A DNA stretch of 64,000 bases from Polaribacter sp. (GTDB lineage: Bacteria > Bacteroidota > Bacteroidia > Flavobacteriales > Flavobacteriaceae), in assembly GCF_024639685.1 (NCBI RefSeq), contig NZ_JAHEHX010000003.1, positions 1-64,000 on the forward strand, in the 5' to 3' direction. A model generated the notes under the pieces. The model did no database searches. It had not been told where the DNA came from and saw only the letters and a list, made by a program, of their open reading frames with translations. Within the stretch, counting starts at the first letter, position 1; the number at the start of each line of letters is the position of its first letter. The position numbers were made by a program, and so were the translations under genes. This document shows, piece after piece, positions 25,329 through 34,557 of the stretch.

Positions 25329-26921
25329 ATGAAAGGGTCTTATAAAAGCATACCAGAAATTTTTAAAATAAACTCACAATTACATCAAAATACATATTTG
25401 GTAAATGGAGAATTAATAACTTGGGAAGGAGATGTTTCTGAAGTTTATTCTACAATATCTTCTACGAAAGAGTACAAGCCTACTTTGTTGGGTACAATTC
25501 CTAACCTAACAGAAAGGCAAGCTTTAGATGCTTTAAATTCTGCTTATAGAGCTTATAATAAGGGGCAAGGCTTATGGCCGACAATGGGTGTTGCAGATAG
25601 AATTGCATGTATGGAGGAGTTTACAGAGCAAATGAAAACCAAAAGAACAGAAGTTGTAAAGCTATTAATGTGGGAAATTGGTAAAACACTTGCAGATTCA
25701 GAAAAAGAATTCGACAGAACTGTAGCTTATATTTATGATACAATTGAGGATTATAAACAGATGGATAGAGATTCTGCTAAGTTTGAAAAGCATAGCGGAG
25801 TTCATGCACATATACGAAGAGGTCCATTAGGAGTTGTTTTATGTTTGGGTCCTTATAATTATCCTTTAAACGAAACTTTTGCGCTTTTAATTCCGGCCTT
25901 AATTATGGGGAATACTACTGTTTTTAAACCTGCAAAACATGGTGTCCTCTTATTAACGCCTTTAATTGAAGCGTTTCAAAATAGTTTTCCAGAAGGTGTA
26001 GTTAATATTATTTATGGAAGAGGTCGTGTTTTAGCTACGCCTATTATGAAAACAGGTAAAGTAGATATTTTAGCGCTAATAGGAAATAGTACTTCAGCCA
26101 ATGCAATACAAGCAAATCACCCTTACAAAAATAGGTTGCGTTTAGTGTTGGGTTTAGAAGCTAAAAATCCAGGAATTGTTTTGCCAGATGCAGACCTAGA
26201 TTTAGCAATTGATGAATGCTTAACAGGTGCAACTTCTTTTAATGGGCAAAGATGTACAGCTCTTAAAATAATTTTTGTGCATGAACATATTGTAGATAAA
26301 TTTAATAAGCGATTTGCAAAAAAAGTAGATGCACTTAAATTTGGTAATCCTTGGGAAAAGGATGTAAAATTAACGCCTTTACCAGAACCAGGAAAGCCAG
26401 ATTATATTCAAGAATTAATAGACGATGCCAAACAAAAAGGAGCTACGATTTTAAATAAAAAAGGAGGACAAAGAACAGAAAATTATATATTTCCATCCGT
26501 ATTATATCCTGTTTCAAAGAATATGAGAGTTTATGAAGAGGAACAATTTGGACCAGTAATACCAATTGTTTCTTTTAAAAACATTCAAGAACCTTTAGAT
26601 GCAATGGCAGACTCTAACTACGGTCAGCAAGTAAGTGTTTTTGGTAGTGAAGTAAAAACATTAGCACCTTTAATTGATACACTAGTAAATTTAGTTTGTA
26701 GAGTCAATTTAAATAGTGCAGCACAAAGAGGTCCTGATGTATATCCTTTTACAGGTAGAAAAGATTCAGCAGTTAGTACTTTAAGCGTTCATGATGCGTT
26801 GCGATCTTTTTCTATCAGAACTTTTGTAGCATCAAAAGATACACCCTACAATAATAAAATCATACAAGACCTTTTAGATAAGAAAACCTCTAATTTTATT
26901 AATACGGAATATATTTTGTAA
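25329..26921 (+). CDS. gapN: NADP-dependent glyceraldehyde-3-phosphate dehydrogenase (aldehyde dehydrogenase family)
   Basis: This 530-residue protein is an aldehyde dehydrogenase with catalytic Cys in [11 protein letters not shown] and general-base Glu in [10 protein letters not shown]. The cofactor-binding [12 protein letters not shown] is near residue 200. Overall sequence fits the non-phosphorylating GAPN group, which oxidises glyceraldehyde-3-phosphate directly to 3-phosphoglycerate and makes NADPH. It stands alone between two terminators. NADPH supply to the neighbouring biosynthetic genes is a possible link but only an inference. Another aldehyde substrate cannot be excluded. Confidence 0.8.
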   Translation: MKGSYKSIPEIFKINSQLHQNTYLVNGELITWEGDVSEVYSTISSTKEYKPTLLGTIPNLTERQALDALNSAYRAYNKGQGLWPTMGVADRIACMEEFTEQMKTKRTEVVKLLMWEIGKTLADSEKEFDRTVAYIYDTIEDYKQMDRDSAKFEKHSGVHAHIRRGPLGVVLCLGPYNYPLNETFALLIPALIMGNTTVFKPAKHGVLLLTPLIEAFQNSFPEGVVNIIYGRGRVLATPIMKTGKVDILALIGNSTSANAIQANHPYKNRLRLVLGLEAKNPGIVLPDADLDLAIDECLTGATSFNGQRCTALKIIFVHEHIVDKFNKRFAKKVDALKFGNPWEKDVKLTPLPEPGKPDYIQELIDDAKQKGATILNKKGGQRTENYIFPSVLYPVSKNMRVYEEEQFGPVIPIVSFKNIQEPLDAMADSNYGQQVSVFGSEVKTLAPLIDTLVNLVCRVNLNSAAQRGPDVYPFTGRKDSAVSTLSVHDALRSFSIRTFVASKDTPYNNKIIQDLLDKKTSNFINTEYIL

Positions 26922-26923
26922 AA

Positions 26924-26961
26924 AAAAAGGTCCTAAAACAAATGTTTTAGGGCCTTTTTTT
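26924..26961. terminator. Bidirectional terminator between gapN and the SPOR gene
   Basis: AAAAAGGTCCTAAAAC pairs with GTTTTAGGGCCTTTTT, one mismatch, with A and T runs on both sides. It serves the two convergent genes. Confidence 0.9.
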
Positions 26962-27328
26962 ATTTCCCAAGAGGAATAACAATAAGTCCTGAAAATTTTT
27001 CTGAATAAAGAAGCATTGCTTTATCTGCTTCCAATTTTGTTTTGTAATTACCTGTAAGAACTTTCCAGTAAGGCTGTTCATAGTTAAGTTTTAGTGAAAC
27101 TTTAGGAAAAGTGAGTTCAAATTCACTTTTTAAGTTTCTTGCATCTACTTCATCTCCATAATAAAGTTGTATACAATAACCGTAGCCAAATTCTTTATTA
27201 AAAGCTCTTTTTTTAGCAATAAGTCTGGCTACTTTATCATTAGATTTTGTTTTATTTTGAGCGATTAAATCAATGTTTGAGACTGAAAACGCCAAGATAA
27301 AAAATAGAATAAATGCATTTTTTCTCAT
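26960..27328 (-). CDS. SPOR-domain secreted protein
   Basis: From the ATG at 27328 this is a 122-residue protein with a signal peptide (MRKNAFILFFILAFSVSNIDLIAQ). This start is preferred over an upstream in-frame ATG at 27385, because it puts the signal peptide at the N-terminus. A SPOR (sporulation-related) domain fills the rest, with YCIQLYYGDEVDARNLKSEF and the typical YWKVLTGNYKTKLEADKAM. SPOR domains bind denuded septal peptidoglycan, so a cell-envelope role is likely. A Lys/Arg-rich segment links the two parts. Confidence 0.8.
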   Translation of the reverse strand: MRKNAFILFFILAFSVSNIDLIAQNKTKSNDKVARLIAKKRAFNKEFGYGYCIQLYYGDEVDARNLKSEFELTFPKVSLKLNYEQPYWKVLTGNYKTKLEADKAMLLYSEKFSGLIVIPLGK

Positions 27329-27451
27329 GAAAATGTTTTTTACAAAAGTACTGACATCTTTTCTATTTTTGAATTTAAAAATCATTATTTAGAATTATTA
27401 TAAATTAATGTTTTACATTCTTTTCCTTTTTTTAAATTTAGCAATATGTAG

Positions 27452-27459
27452 TACTTTTG
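27452..27459 (+). promoter_or_regulatory. actA: Possible -7 box for the act-cox operon
   Basis: TACTTTTG matches TAnnTTTG 63 bp before the actA ATG. A clear TTG at the -33 position is not visible. Confidence 0.4.
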
Positions 27460-27522
27460 TGTGACTGTTCAAAAACTGTTTTTTTTGAGCTATTTATACA
27501 GATATTAAAATAATTTGTAAAT

Positions 27523-28830
27523 ATGAAAAGTGTAGTGTTACACAGTAAAATTGCTAAAAAACTAGTCAAAAGTTTCGCAATTATTCTGCTTTTTTCAATC
27601 AGTTTATCTTCTTATTCTCAAGAGGTTGACGCTGCTCGTCAGGCCGAAGGAAGAAAGCTATTTAAGTCACTTTGTGCATCTTGTCATAAGTTAGACAGAA
27701 AATTAGTAGGTCCTGCTTTAGGAGGTGTAGAGGGTAGAAGAGAAAACGAGTGGTTGTTAGCTTGGATTAGAAATAATGTAGAGTTAAGAGCTTCTGGTGA
27801 TAGAGATGCTATTGCAATCTACGAGGAGTATAATGGTTCTCCAATGAGTGCTTTCCCTCAATTGAGTGATGGTCAAATCAATGATATCCTTTATTATACT
27901 ACTGTTGGGGATCCTGTAAAGCAAGTTGCTGCAGGTGCAGCTGCAACAGGTGTTGCTGTTGGAGATGGTTCTGGTGGTTCTCCTAAGTGGATTATTTATT
28001 TATTGGCTGGTGCTATTGTTGTTGCTTTTTTAATGATTGCTAGCTTGCTGAAGCAGGTAAATGAGTTAAAAGGTAAAAAGTCTGAAAACAAGTCAAATTT
28101 AAAAAGAGATTTACACGAATTGTGGTTGGGTATAAAAGGGAATACCTTTTTACATGTTGTAACCACTATTTTTGTTTTATTGATGAGTGCATACATTGTA
28201 TTCGGAACGCTATATAAAGTTGGTGTAAACGAAGGGTATATGCCTTTACAGCCTATTGCTTTTTCTCATAAAATACATTCTGGAGAAAACAAAATCGAAT
28301 GTCAGTATTGTCATTCGTCGGCAAAGCATAGTAAACATTCAGGAATTCCTTCTGTAAACGTGTGTATGAATTGTCATGAAAATATTGCTGAGGTTGCTGA
28401 AGGAACCGTGGTAGAATGGGATGGTGTTACTTATGGTAAAGCGCAATTAGATAAGGAAATTGCTAAAGTATATGATGCAGCAGGATGGGATCCAGAAGAA
28501 TTAGAGTATACTGGTAATAGAAAACCGATTAAATGGATTAGGATTCATAATTTACCTGATTTTGCTTATTTCAATCATTCACAACACGTTACAGTTGGCG
28601 GTATAGAGTGTCAGAAATGTCATGGTCCTGTAGAGACTTATGATGAGATGCGTCAATACTCTCCATTAACCATGGGTTGGTGTATCAATTGTCATAGGGA
28701 AACAAAAGTAGATTTAAAAGGTACTGAGTACTATGACAATATTCACAAAGAATTAGCTGAAAAGTACAATGTAGATAAAGTTACTATTGCACAATTAGGT
28801 GGTTTAGAATGTGGTAAGTGCCACTATTAA
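27523..28830 (+). CDS. actA: Alternative complex III subunit ActA (hexahaem cytochrome c)
   Basis: This 435-residue protein has a signal peptide and six CxxCH haem-c sites starting at residues 51, 260, 281, 363, 387 and 430. The first lies in a separate cytochrome c domain (about residues 38-130). Two membrane segments follow (about 158-180 and 205-230), then a five-haem domain that corresponds to the classical pentahaem ActA. Alternative complex III oxidises quinol and passes electrons to cytochrome c or the terminal oxidase, replacing the bc1 complex. It is the first of eight tightly spaced genes running through coxA. Confidence 0.9.
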   Translation: MKSVVLHSKIAKKLVKSFAIILLFSISLSSYSQEVDAARQAEGRKLFKSLCASCHKLDRKLVGPALGGVEGRRENEWLLAWIRNNVELRASGDRDAIAIYEEYNGSPMSAFPQLSDGQINDILYYTTVGDPVKQVAAGAAATGVAVGDGSGGSPKWIIYLLAGAIVVAFLMIASLLKQVNELKGKKSENKSNLKRDLHELWLGIKGNTFLHVVTTIFVLLMSAYIVFGTLYKVGVNEGYMPLQPIAFSHKIHSGENKIECQYCHSSAKHSKHSGIPSVNVCMNCHENIAEVAEGTVVEWDGVTYGKAQLDKEIAKVYDAAGWDPEELEYTGNRKPIKWIRIHNLPDFAYFNHSQHVTVGGIECQKCHGPVETYDEMRQYSPLTMGWCINCHRETKVDLKGTEYYDNIHKELAEKYNVDKVTIAQLGGLECGKCHY

Positions 28831-28898
28831 TAAAAGAAAGATAGTTTTTGTTTTATCAATTATTTAAAATAAAAACTAAAACTAATAACTAAAAGTAA

Positions 28899-31800
28899 AT
28901 GGCTTCAAACAAAAAATACTGGAAAAGTGTTGAAGAGCTAAAAGATAGTTCTATTGTTGAAACGTTAAGTAAAAATGAGTCTGTAGGAGAAATAACTACA
29001 GATCAATTTTTAGGTGATAAAGAAACATTAGAAAATAGTTCTACTTCACGTAGAGATTTTTTAAAGTACGTTGGTTTCACTACAGCCGCAGCTTCTTTAG
29101 CTGCTTGTGAAGGACCGGTTAGAAAGTCTATTCCTTACGTAGTAAAACCTAATGATATAATTGCGGGAGTTGCAGATTGGTATGCAACCTCAATGGCAGA
29201 TGGTTACGATTTTGCAAATGTTTTAGTAAAAACAAGAGAAGGTCGTCCAATTCAAATTATGCCAAATAAAGAGGCGAATGGAACAACTTCAGCTAGAGTA
29301 CAAGCTTCTATTTTATCGTTATACGATGAAAAATTAAGATTAAAAGAACCAACTAAGTCAGGTGAACCAATTACATGGTCTTCAGCTGATAAGGATATTG
29401 CCCTACAGTTAGAAGGATTTAAGAGTCAAAATAAACCAGTTGTTTTATTAACAGGTTCAATGGCTAGCCCTTCAACAGAACAAATTATATCAGAGTTTTT
29501 GAATGTATTTCCAAACACAAAACATGTCGTTTATGACGCTGTTTCAGAGTCTGGAGCTGCAGATGCTATGTTGGCGATGTATGGTAAAAGAGAGTTGCCA
29601 AATTATCATTTAGAAAAAGCCAAAACAATTGTTTCTTTTGGAGCAGATTTTTTAAGTGATTTTCATGGTGGTTTTGAGAAAAGCTATGTAAATGGAAGAA
29701 AGCCAGAGACTGGCGAAATGTCTTACCATGTTCAGTTTGAAAGCAACATGTCATTAACTGGTGCTAATGCTGATAAGAGGGTTGTTTTAAAACCTTCAGA
29801 TCAAGTTTTTGCTTTGTTAAACCTTTATAACGCTATAACAGGAAGTAATGTTGCTTCTAAATCTACACCTGCAGATGCTGAGGTGAAGAAATTGGCAAAA
29901 GAGTTGAGAGAAAACGGTTCTAGTTCTGTTGTAATGACAGGATTAAACGATAAAAATGCACAATTAATTGCATTTGCTATAAATGAGGCTTTACAAAGTA
30001 ATGTATTTGATGTTCTAAACACATTACAAATTCGTCAAGGAAATGATGCTGAGGTTGCAAAGTTGATTTCTGATATGAAGTCTGGTAATATTGCAGGTTT
30101 ATTAACGCACAATGTAGATCCTATATACTCTTCATCTAAGTCTGCTGACTTTATTGAAGGGATAGAGAAAGTTGAATTATCAGTTGCATTATCATCTGAG
30201 AATAGTGCTACTGTAAACGCTTCTATGTTTGTGTTGCCTACTCCACATTTCTTAGAATCTTGGGGAGACACACAATTTGATAGTATTACTTATGGTTTAA
30301 TGCAACCAACCATTCAGCCATTATTTAATACCCGTCAATTGCAGGATACTTTATTAAAATGGTCTGGAAATTCAACAAGTTATTATGATTATTTAAAAGC
30401 TTTTGCTACAAATAATGTTTTAGACGGTGGTTCATGGAATACAGCTTTGCATAATGGGTATTTTGTAAGAACTATTTCAGATAAAAATATATTTAATAAT
30501 TCAGTTTCTTTATCAGCTGTTGCTGCTAATTTGTACAATGTTACACAAAAAGCAAGTGGATTCGAACTTAATTTATATACAAAAACTAGTTTAGGAGACG
30601 GTAAGCAAGCAAACAATCCTTGGTTACAAGAATTCCCTGATCCAATTACAAGAACTTCTTGGGACAATTACCTAACGATGTCTATTGCTGATGCAAAAGA
30701 ATTAGGTTTTTCTAATCCTGTAAAAGACAATGGTGCTATTAATGGTGATTATGCTAAAATTTCTGTAAACGGAAAAGAAGCTGTAGTTCCTGTAATGATT
30801 CAACCAGGACAAGCAAAAGGTTCTGTAGGTTTAGCATTAGGTTTTGGAAAAACTTTTGGATTAAAAGAAGAAATGCAAGTAGGTGTTAATGCATACTCTT
30901 TTTATGCAGATAGTAATAATATTCAATATGGAGTTACTATAGAAAAAGTAGAGGGTTATCACGAGTTTGCTTGTACCCAGGTTCAAAAAACCATTGCTGG
31001 TCGTCATGACATTTTAAAAGTAGCTTCTCTAAAAGAATATAAGACTGTAGATCCTAAAGATCATCATCATGGATGGAATAAGCCTGCTTATGTGTCTTAT
31101 GATCATCAAGAGGTAGAGGCTAATACCATAGATTTATGGGATGAGCACAATAGAGAATTAGGGCATCACTTTAATTTGTCTATAGATTTAACCTCTTGTA
31201 CAGGTTGTGGAGCATGTGTTGTAGCATGTCATGCAGAAAATAACGTTCCTGTTGTTGGTAAAAGAGAAGTAAGAGTTGGTAGAGATATGCATTGGTTGCG
31301 TATTGATAGGTACTATTCATCTACAGTAGAAACGAGAGAAGATGCTAAGGAATTAGGTTTAAGTAGAGGGGAAACGTATGAAGCTCTAGAAACTGAAGCT
31401 GAAAATCCTGAAGTGACTTTTCAACCTATGATGTGTCAACACTGTAATCATGCACCTTGTGAAACAGTTTGTCCAGTTGCAGCAACAACCCATGGACGAC
31501 AAGGTCAAAATCAAATGACATATAACAGATGTGTAGGTACAAGATATTGTGCAAACAACTGTCCATATAGAGTTCGTAGATTTAACTGGTTTGAATATGC
31601 AAATAATAACCAATTCGACTTTAACATGAACAATCAATATGGTAAAATGGTATTGAATCCAGATGTTGTTGTACGTGGTAGAGGAGTTATGGAGAAGTGT
31701 TCTATGTGTATTCAAATGACACAAGCAACAATTCTAGAAGCTAAAAAAGAAGGTAGACCTGTTAATACAGATGAGTTTGAAACAGCTTGTTCATCTGCGT

Positions 31801-31958
31801 GTACAACAGGGTCATTAGTATTTGGTGATGTAAATAATAAAGAGGACAAAGTAACTACTCTTACAAAAGATAAAAGAGCTTATAATGTCTTAGATTATTT
31901 ACAAACAAAGCCGAATGTAATCTATCAAGTAAAAATAAAAAACACTAACGAAGCGTAA
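28899..31958 (+). CDS. actB: Alternative complex III subunit ActB (molybdopterin-like/iron-sulfur)
   Basis: This 1019-residue subunit has an N-terminal twin-arginine signal (SRRDFLKYVGFTTAAASLAAC, about residues 50-70). A molybdopterin oxidoreductase-like domain follows that in this family carries no Mo cofactor. The C-terminal third has clustered cysteines for four iron-sulfur centres: CTGCGACVVACHAENN, CQHCNHAPCETVCP, CVGTRYCANNCP and CSMCIQMT...CSSACTTG. Both parts occur in one chain, as in other ActB proteins. It is placed between the cytochrome and membrane subunits. Confidence 0.93.
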   Translation: MASNKKYWKSVEELKDSSIVETLSKNESVGEITTDQFLGDKETLENSSTSRRDFLKYVGFTTAAASLAACEGPVRKSIPYVVKPNDIIAGVADWYATSMADGYDFANVLVKTREGRPIQIMPNKEANGTTSARVQASILSLYDEKLRLKEPTKSGEPITWSSADKDIALQLEGFKSQNKPVVLLTGSMASPSTEQIISEFLNVFPNTKHVVYDAVSESGAADAMLAMYGKRELPNYHLEKAKTIVSFGADFLSDFHGGFEKSYVNGRKPETGEMSYHVQFESNMSLTGANADKRVVLKPSDQVFALLNLYNAITGSNVASKSTPADAEVKKLAKELRENGSSSVVMTGLNDKNAQLIAFAINEALQSNVFDVLNTLQIRQGNDAEVAKLISDMKSGNIAGLLTHNVDPIYSSSKSADFIEGIEKVELSVALSSENSATVNASMFVLPTPHFLESWGDTQFDSITYGLMQPTIQPLFNTRQLQDTLLKWSGNSTSYYDYLKAFATNNVLDGGSWNTALHNGYFVRTISDKNIFNNSVSLSAVAANLYNVTQKASGFELNLYTKTSLGDGKQANNPWLQEFPDPITRTSWDNYLTMSIADAKELGFSNPVKDNGAINGDYAKISVNGKEAVVPVMIQPGQAKGSVGLALGFGKTFGLKEEMQVGVNAYSFYADSNNIQYGVTIEKVEGYHEFACTQVQKTIAGRHDILKVASLKEYKTVDPKDHHHGWNKPAYVSYDHQEVEANTIDLWDEHNRELGHHFNLSIDLTSCTGCGACVVACHAENNVPVVGKREVRVGRDMHWLRIDRYYSSTVETREDAKELGLSRGETYEALETEAENPEVTFQPMMCQHCNHAPCETVCPVAATTHGRQGQNQMTYNRCVGTRYCANNCPYRVRRFNWFEYANNNQFDFNMNNQYGKMVLNPDVVVRGRGVMEKCSMCIQMTQATILEAKKEGRPVNTDEFETACSSACTTGSLVFGDVNNKEDKVTTLTKDKRAYNVLDYLQTKPNVIYQVKIKNTNEA

Positions 31959-31978
31959 TTAAATTTAAGATATAGCAT

Positions 31979-33442
31979 ATGTCTCATTACGAAGCACCCA
32001 TAAGGGAACCTTTAGTATTAGGTGATAAGAGTTATCACGATATTACCGAAGATATTGCAAAGCCTATAGAAGGTAAAGCAAATAAGAATTGGTACATGGC
32101 ATTTTACATTTCTTTAGCAGCGATGCTATGGGGATTTGGATGTATCTTCTACACAGTAGGAACTGGTATTGGAGTTTGGGGATTAAACAAGAACATTGGA
32201 TGGGCTTGGGATATCACCAATTTTGTATGGTGGGTAGGTATTGGCCACGCAGGAACACTTATTTCTGCAGTACTTTTATTATTCCGTCAAAAATGGAGAA
32301 TGGCTATAAACCGTTCTGCAGAAGCAATGACAATTTTTGCTGTTTTTCAGGCAGGTTTGTTTCCAATTATCCACATGGGTAGACCATGGAATGCTTATTG
32401 GGTTTTACCATTACCTAACCAATTTGGTTCGTTGTGGGTAAACTTTAACTCACCATTGTTATGGGATGTATTCGCAATTTCAACGTACCTTTCAGTTTCA
32501 TTGGTTTTCTGGTGGACAGGTTTATTACCAGATTTTGCAATGATTCGTGATAGAGCTGTAAAGCCTTTTCAAAAGAAAATTTATGCTTTATTAAGTTTCG
32601 GTTGGTCAGGTAGAGCTAAAGATTGGCAACGTTTTGAAGAAGTATCTTTAGTATTAGCTGGTTTAGCTACTCCTTTAGTACTTTCTGTACATACTATCGT
32701 ATCTATGGACTTTGCTACTTCAATTAATCCAGGTTGGCATTCAACAATTTTTCCACCTTATTTCGTAGCTGGAGCAATTTTTTCAGGATTTGCAATGGTA
32801 CAGACCTTATTAGGAATCATGCGTAAGGTTACAAATATGGAGGAATATATTACACGTTTACATGTAGAGTACATGAACATTGTAATTATTTTAACAGGAG
32901 GTATTGTTGCAGTAGCATATGCAACCGAATTTTTTATAGCTTGGTATACTGGTTCACCTTACGAAAATTATACATACTTATCTGTAGGAGCTGCAACAGG
33001 TCCTTATTGGTGGGCTTTTTGGTCACTGTTAATTTTTAACATTTTTATTCCTCAATTACTTTGGTTTAAAAAGATAAGAAGAAGTTTTATTTGGTCATTT
33101 ATTATCTCTATTGCCATCAATATAGGTATGTGGTTTGAGCGTTTTGATATTATTGCAATTGTATTAAGTAAAGGTCATTTACCTTCAACTTGGTGGAGAT
33201 TCGAACCAACTTTTGTAGATGTAGGTATTTTTATTGGAACTATTGGATTTTTCTTTGTGTTGTTTTTATTATACGCAAGAACATTCCCAGTAATTGCACA
33301 AGCTGAAGTAAAAACAATATTAAAATCTTCTGGAGAATTTTACAAAAAAAGAAGAGCACAGGGTATTCCTTCAAAACCAGCAATAGTTGTTGCTAAATCA
33401 GTATCTAAGGAAGCTAACTCTGATAAAAACAAAGAAGAATAA
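31979..33442 (+). CDS. actC: Alternative complex III subunit ActC (NrfD-like membrane protein)
   Basis: This 487-residue integral membrane protein has about ten hydrophobic segments and the NrfD/PsrC character (for example GHAGTLISAVLLLFRQKWR near residue 95). ActC binds the quinol and is thought to couple the reaction to proton transfer. Its gene lies 20 bp after actB and 2 bp before actD. Confidence 0.93.
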   Translation: MSHYEAPIREPLVLGDKSYHDITEDIAKPIEGKANKNWYMAFYISLAAMLWGFGCIFYTVGTGIGVWGLNKNIGWAWDITNFVWWVGIGHAGTLISAVLLLFRQKWRMAINRSAEAMTIFAVFQAGLFPIIHMGRPWNAYWVLPLPNQFGSLWVNFNSPLLWDVFAISTYLSVSLVFWWTGLLPDFAMIRDRAVKPFQKKIYALLSFGWSGRAKDWQRFEEVSLVLAGLATPLVLSVHTIVSMDFATSINPGWHSTIFPPYFVAGAIFSGFAMVQTLLGIMRKVTNMEEYITRLHVEYMNIVIILTGGIVAVAYATEFFIAWYTGSPYENYTYLSVGAATGPYWWAFWSLLIFNIFIPQLLWFKKIRRSFIWSFIISIAINIGMWFERFDIIAIVLSKGHLPSTWWRFEPTFVDVGIFIGTIGFFFVLFLLYARTFPVIAQAEVKTILKSSGEFYKKRRAQGIPSKPAIVVAKSVSKEANSDKNKEE

Positions 33443-33444
33443 TT

Positions 33445-33972
33445 ATGGAATCATCAAAAGTTATTCACGCATTTTACAATGATGATGAAGTGTTGTTAGA
33501 TGCTGTAAAAGCAGTAAAATCTGAACACTATCATATAGAAGAAGTATTTTGTCCATTTCCAGTACATGGTTTAGACAAAGCAATGGGATTAGCTCCAACA
33601 AAGTTGGCAATTACTGCTTTCTTTTACGGAATTACAGGTTTGTCATTTGCAATTTGGATGACAAATTATATGATGATTGAAGATTGGCCGCAAGATATTG
33701 GAGGGAAACCAAGTTTTTCTTGGATAGAAAACATGCCAGCATTTGTGCCAATTATGTTTGAATTAACAGTATTTTTTGCTGCACATTTAATGGTTATTAC
33801 GTTTTACATGAGAAGTAGAATTTGGCCATTTAAAAAAGCAGATAATCCAGATCCTAGAACTACAGATGACCATTTTTTAATGGAAATTCCAATTCACAAT
33901 AATGAAGAAGCATTAACTTCATTATTGTCAAAAACAGGAGCTGTTGAAATTAATATAGTAGATAAGCACTAA
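33445..33972 (+). CDS. actD: Alternative complex III subunit ActD (DUF3341)
   Basis: This 175-residue protein has a soluble N-terminal part (YNDDEVLLDAVKAVKSEHYHIEEVFCPFPVHGLD) and two membrane helices (about residues 58-80 and 105-125). This matches the DUF3341 subunit found in act clusters. Its catalytic role is not known; it is a small integral subunit of the complex. Confidence 0.92.
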   Translation: MESSKVIHAFYNDDEVLLDAVKAVKSEHYHIEEVFCPFPVHGLDKAMGLAPTKLAITAFFYGITGLSFAIWMTNYMMIEDWPQDIGGKPSFSWIENMPAFVPIMFELTVFFAAHLMVITFYMRSRIWPFKKADNPDPRTTDDHFLMEIPIHNNEEALTSLLSKTGAVEINIVDKH

Positions 33973-33982
33973 TAAAAGAAGA

Positions 33983-34531
33983 ATGAAGAGTTTAAAATTA
34001 TTTATTGCTTTAGTTGTTTTTGCAAGTATAGTATCTTGTAATGACAGAAGAAAACCTCAGTTAGAGTATATGCCAGATATGTATGTATCTATACCTTATG
34101 ACACTGATGATGCAAATGGTTTAAATGGAAAACCAGTAAATAGTAAGCCTGTTGCTGGTACTATTCCAAGAGGCGGTCATCCTGCTTATGATATTCCTGA
34201 CACTCCTCAAGGATACGAAAAAGCGAAATCTGAACTTAAAAATCCAATTGAAGCTTCTGAAGCTAACTTAGAAAAAGGTAAAGAATTGTATTCAATTTAC
34301 TGTATTTCATGTCATGGTAAAAAGGGAGATGGAAATGGTTATTTAGCACAAGCAGAAAAGTTTGAAGGGATACCAAGTTATAAAGACAGAGATATTACTG
34401 CAGGTTCTATTTATCACGTTATTTATCATGGTAAGAATTTAATGGGATCTCACTCAGGACAATTAACATATAACGAACGTTGGCAAATAATTCATTACGT
34501 AGAACAATTACGTGCTGATTTATTAAAATAA
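33983..34531 (+). CDS. actE: Alternative complex III subunit ActE (monohaem cytochrome c lipoprotein)
   Basis: This 182-residue lipoprotein has a lipobox (VFASIVSC) and one cytochrome c domain with the haem site CISCH near residue 107, plus a downstream methionine ligand region (GKNLMGSHSGQL). It probably carries electrons from the act complex at the periplasmic face. Confidence 0.9.
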   Translation: MKSLKLFIALVVFASIVSCNDRRKPQLEYMPDMYVSIPYDTDDANGLNGKPVNSKPVAGTIPRGGHPAYDIPDTPQGYEKAKSELKNPIEASEANLEKGKELYSIYCISCHGKKGDGNGYLAQAEKFEGIPSYKDRDITAGSIYHVIYHGKNLMGSHSGQLTYNERWQIIHYVEQLRADLLK

Positions 34532-34557
34532 TTACAAAAAGATAGATTACGAAAGAT

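Noticed and set aside
28899..31958. ActB as an active molybdoenzyme (for example formate or nitrate reductase)
   Set aside because: Its position in an act operon and the family resemblance indicate the cofactor-less alternative complex III subunit.
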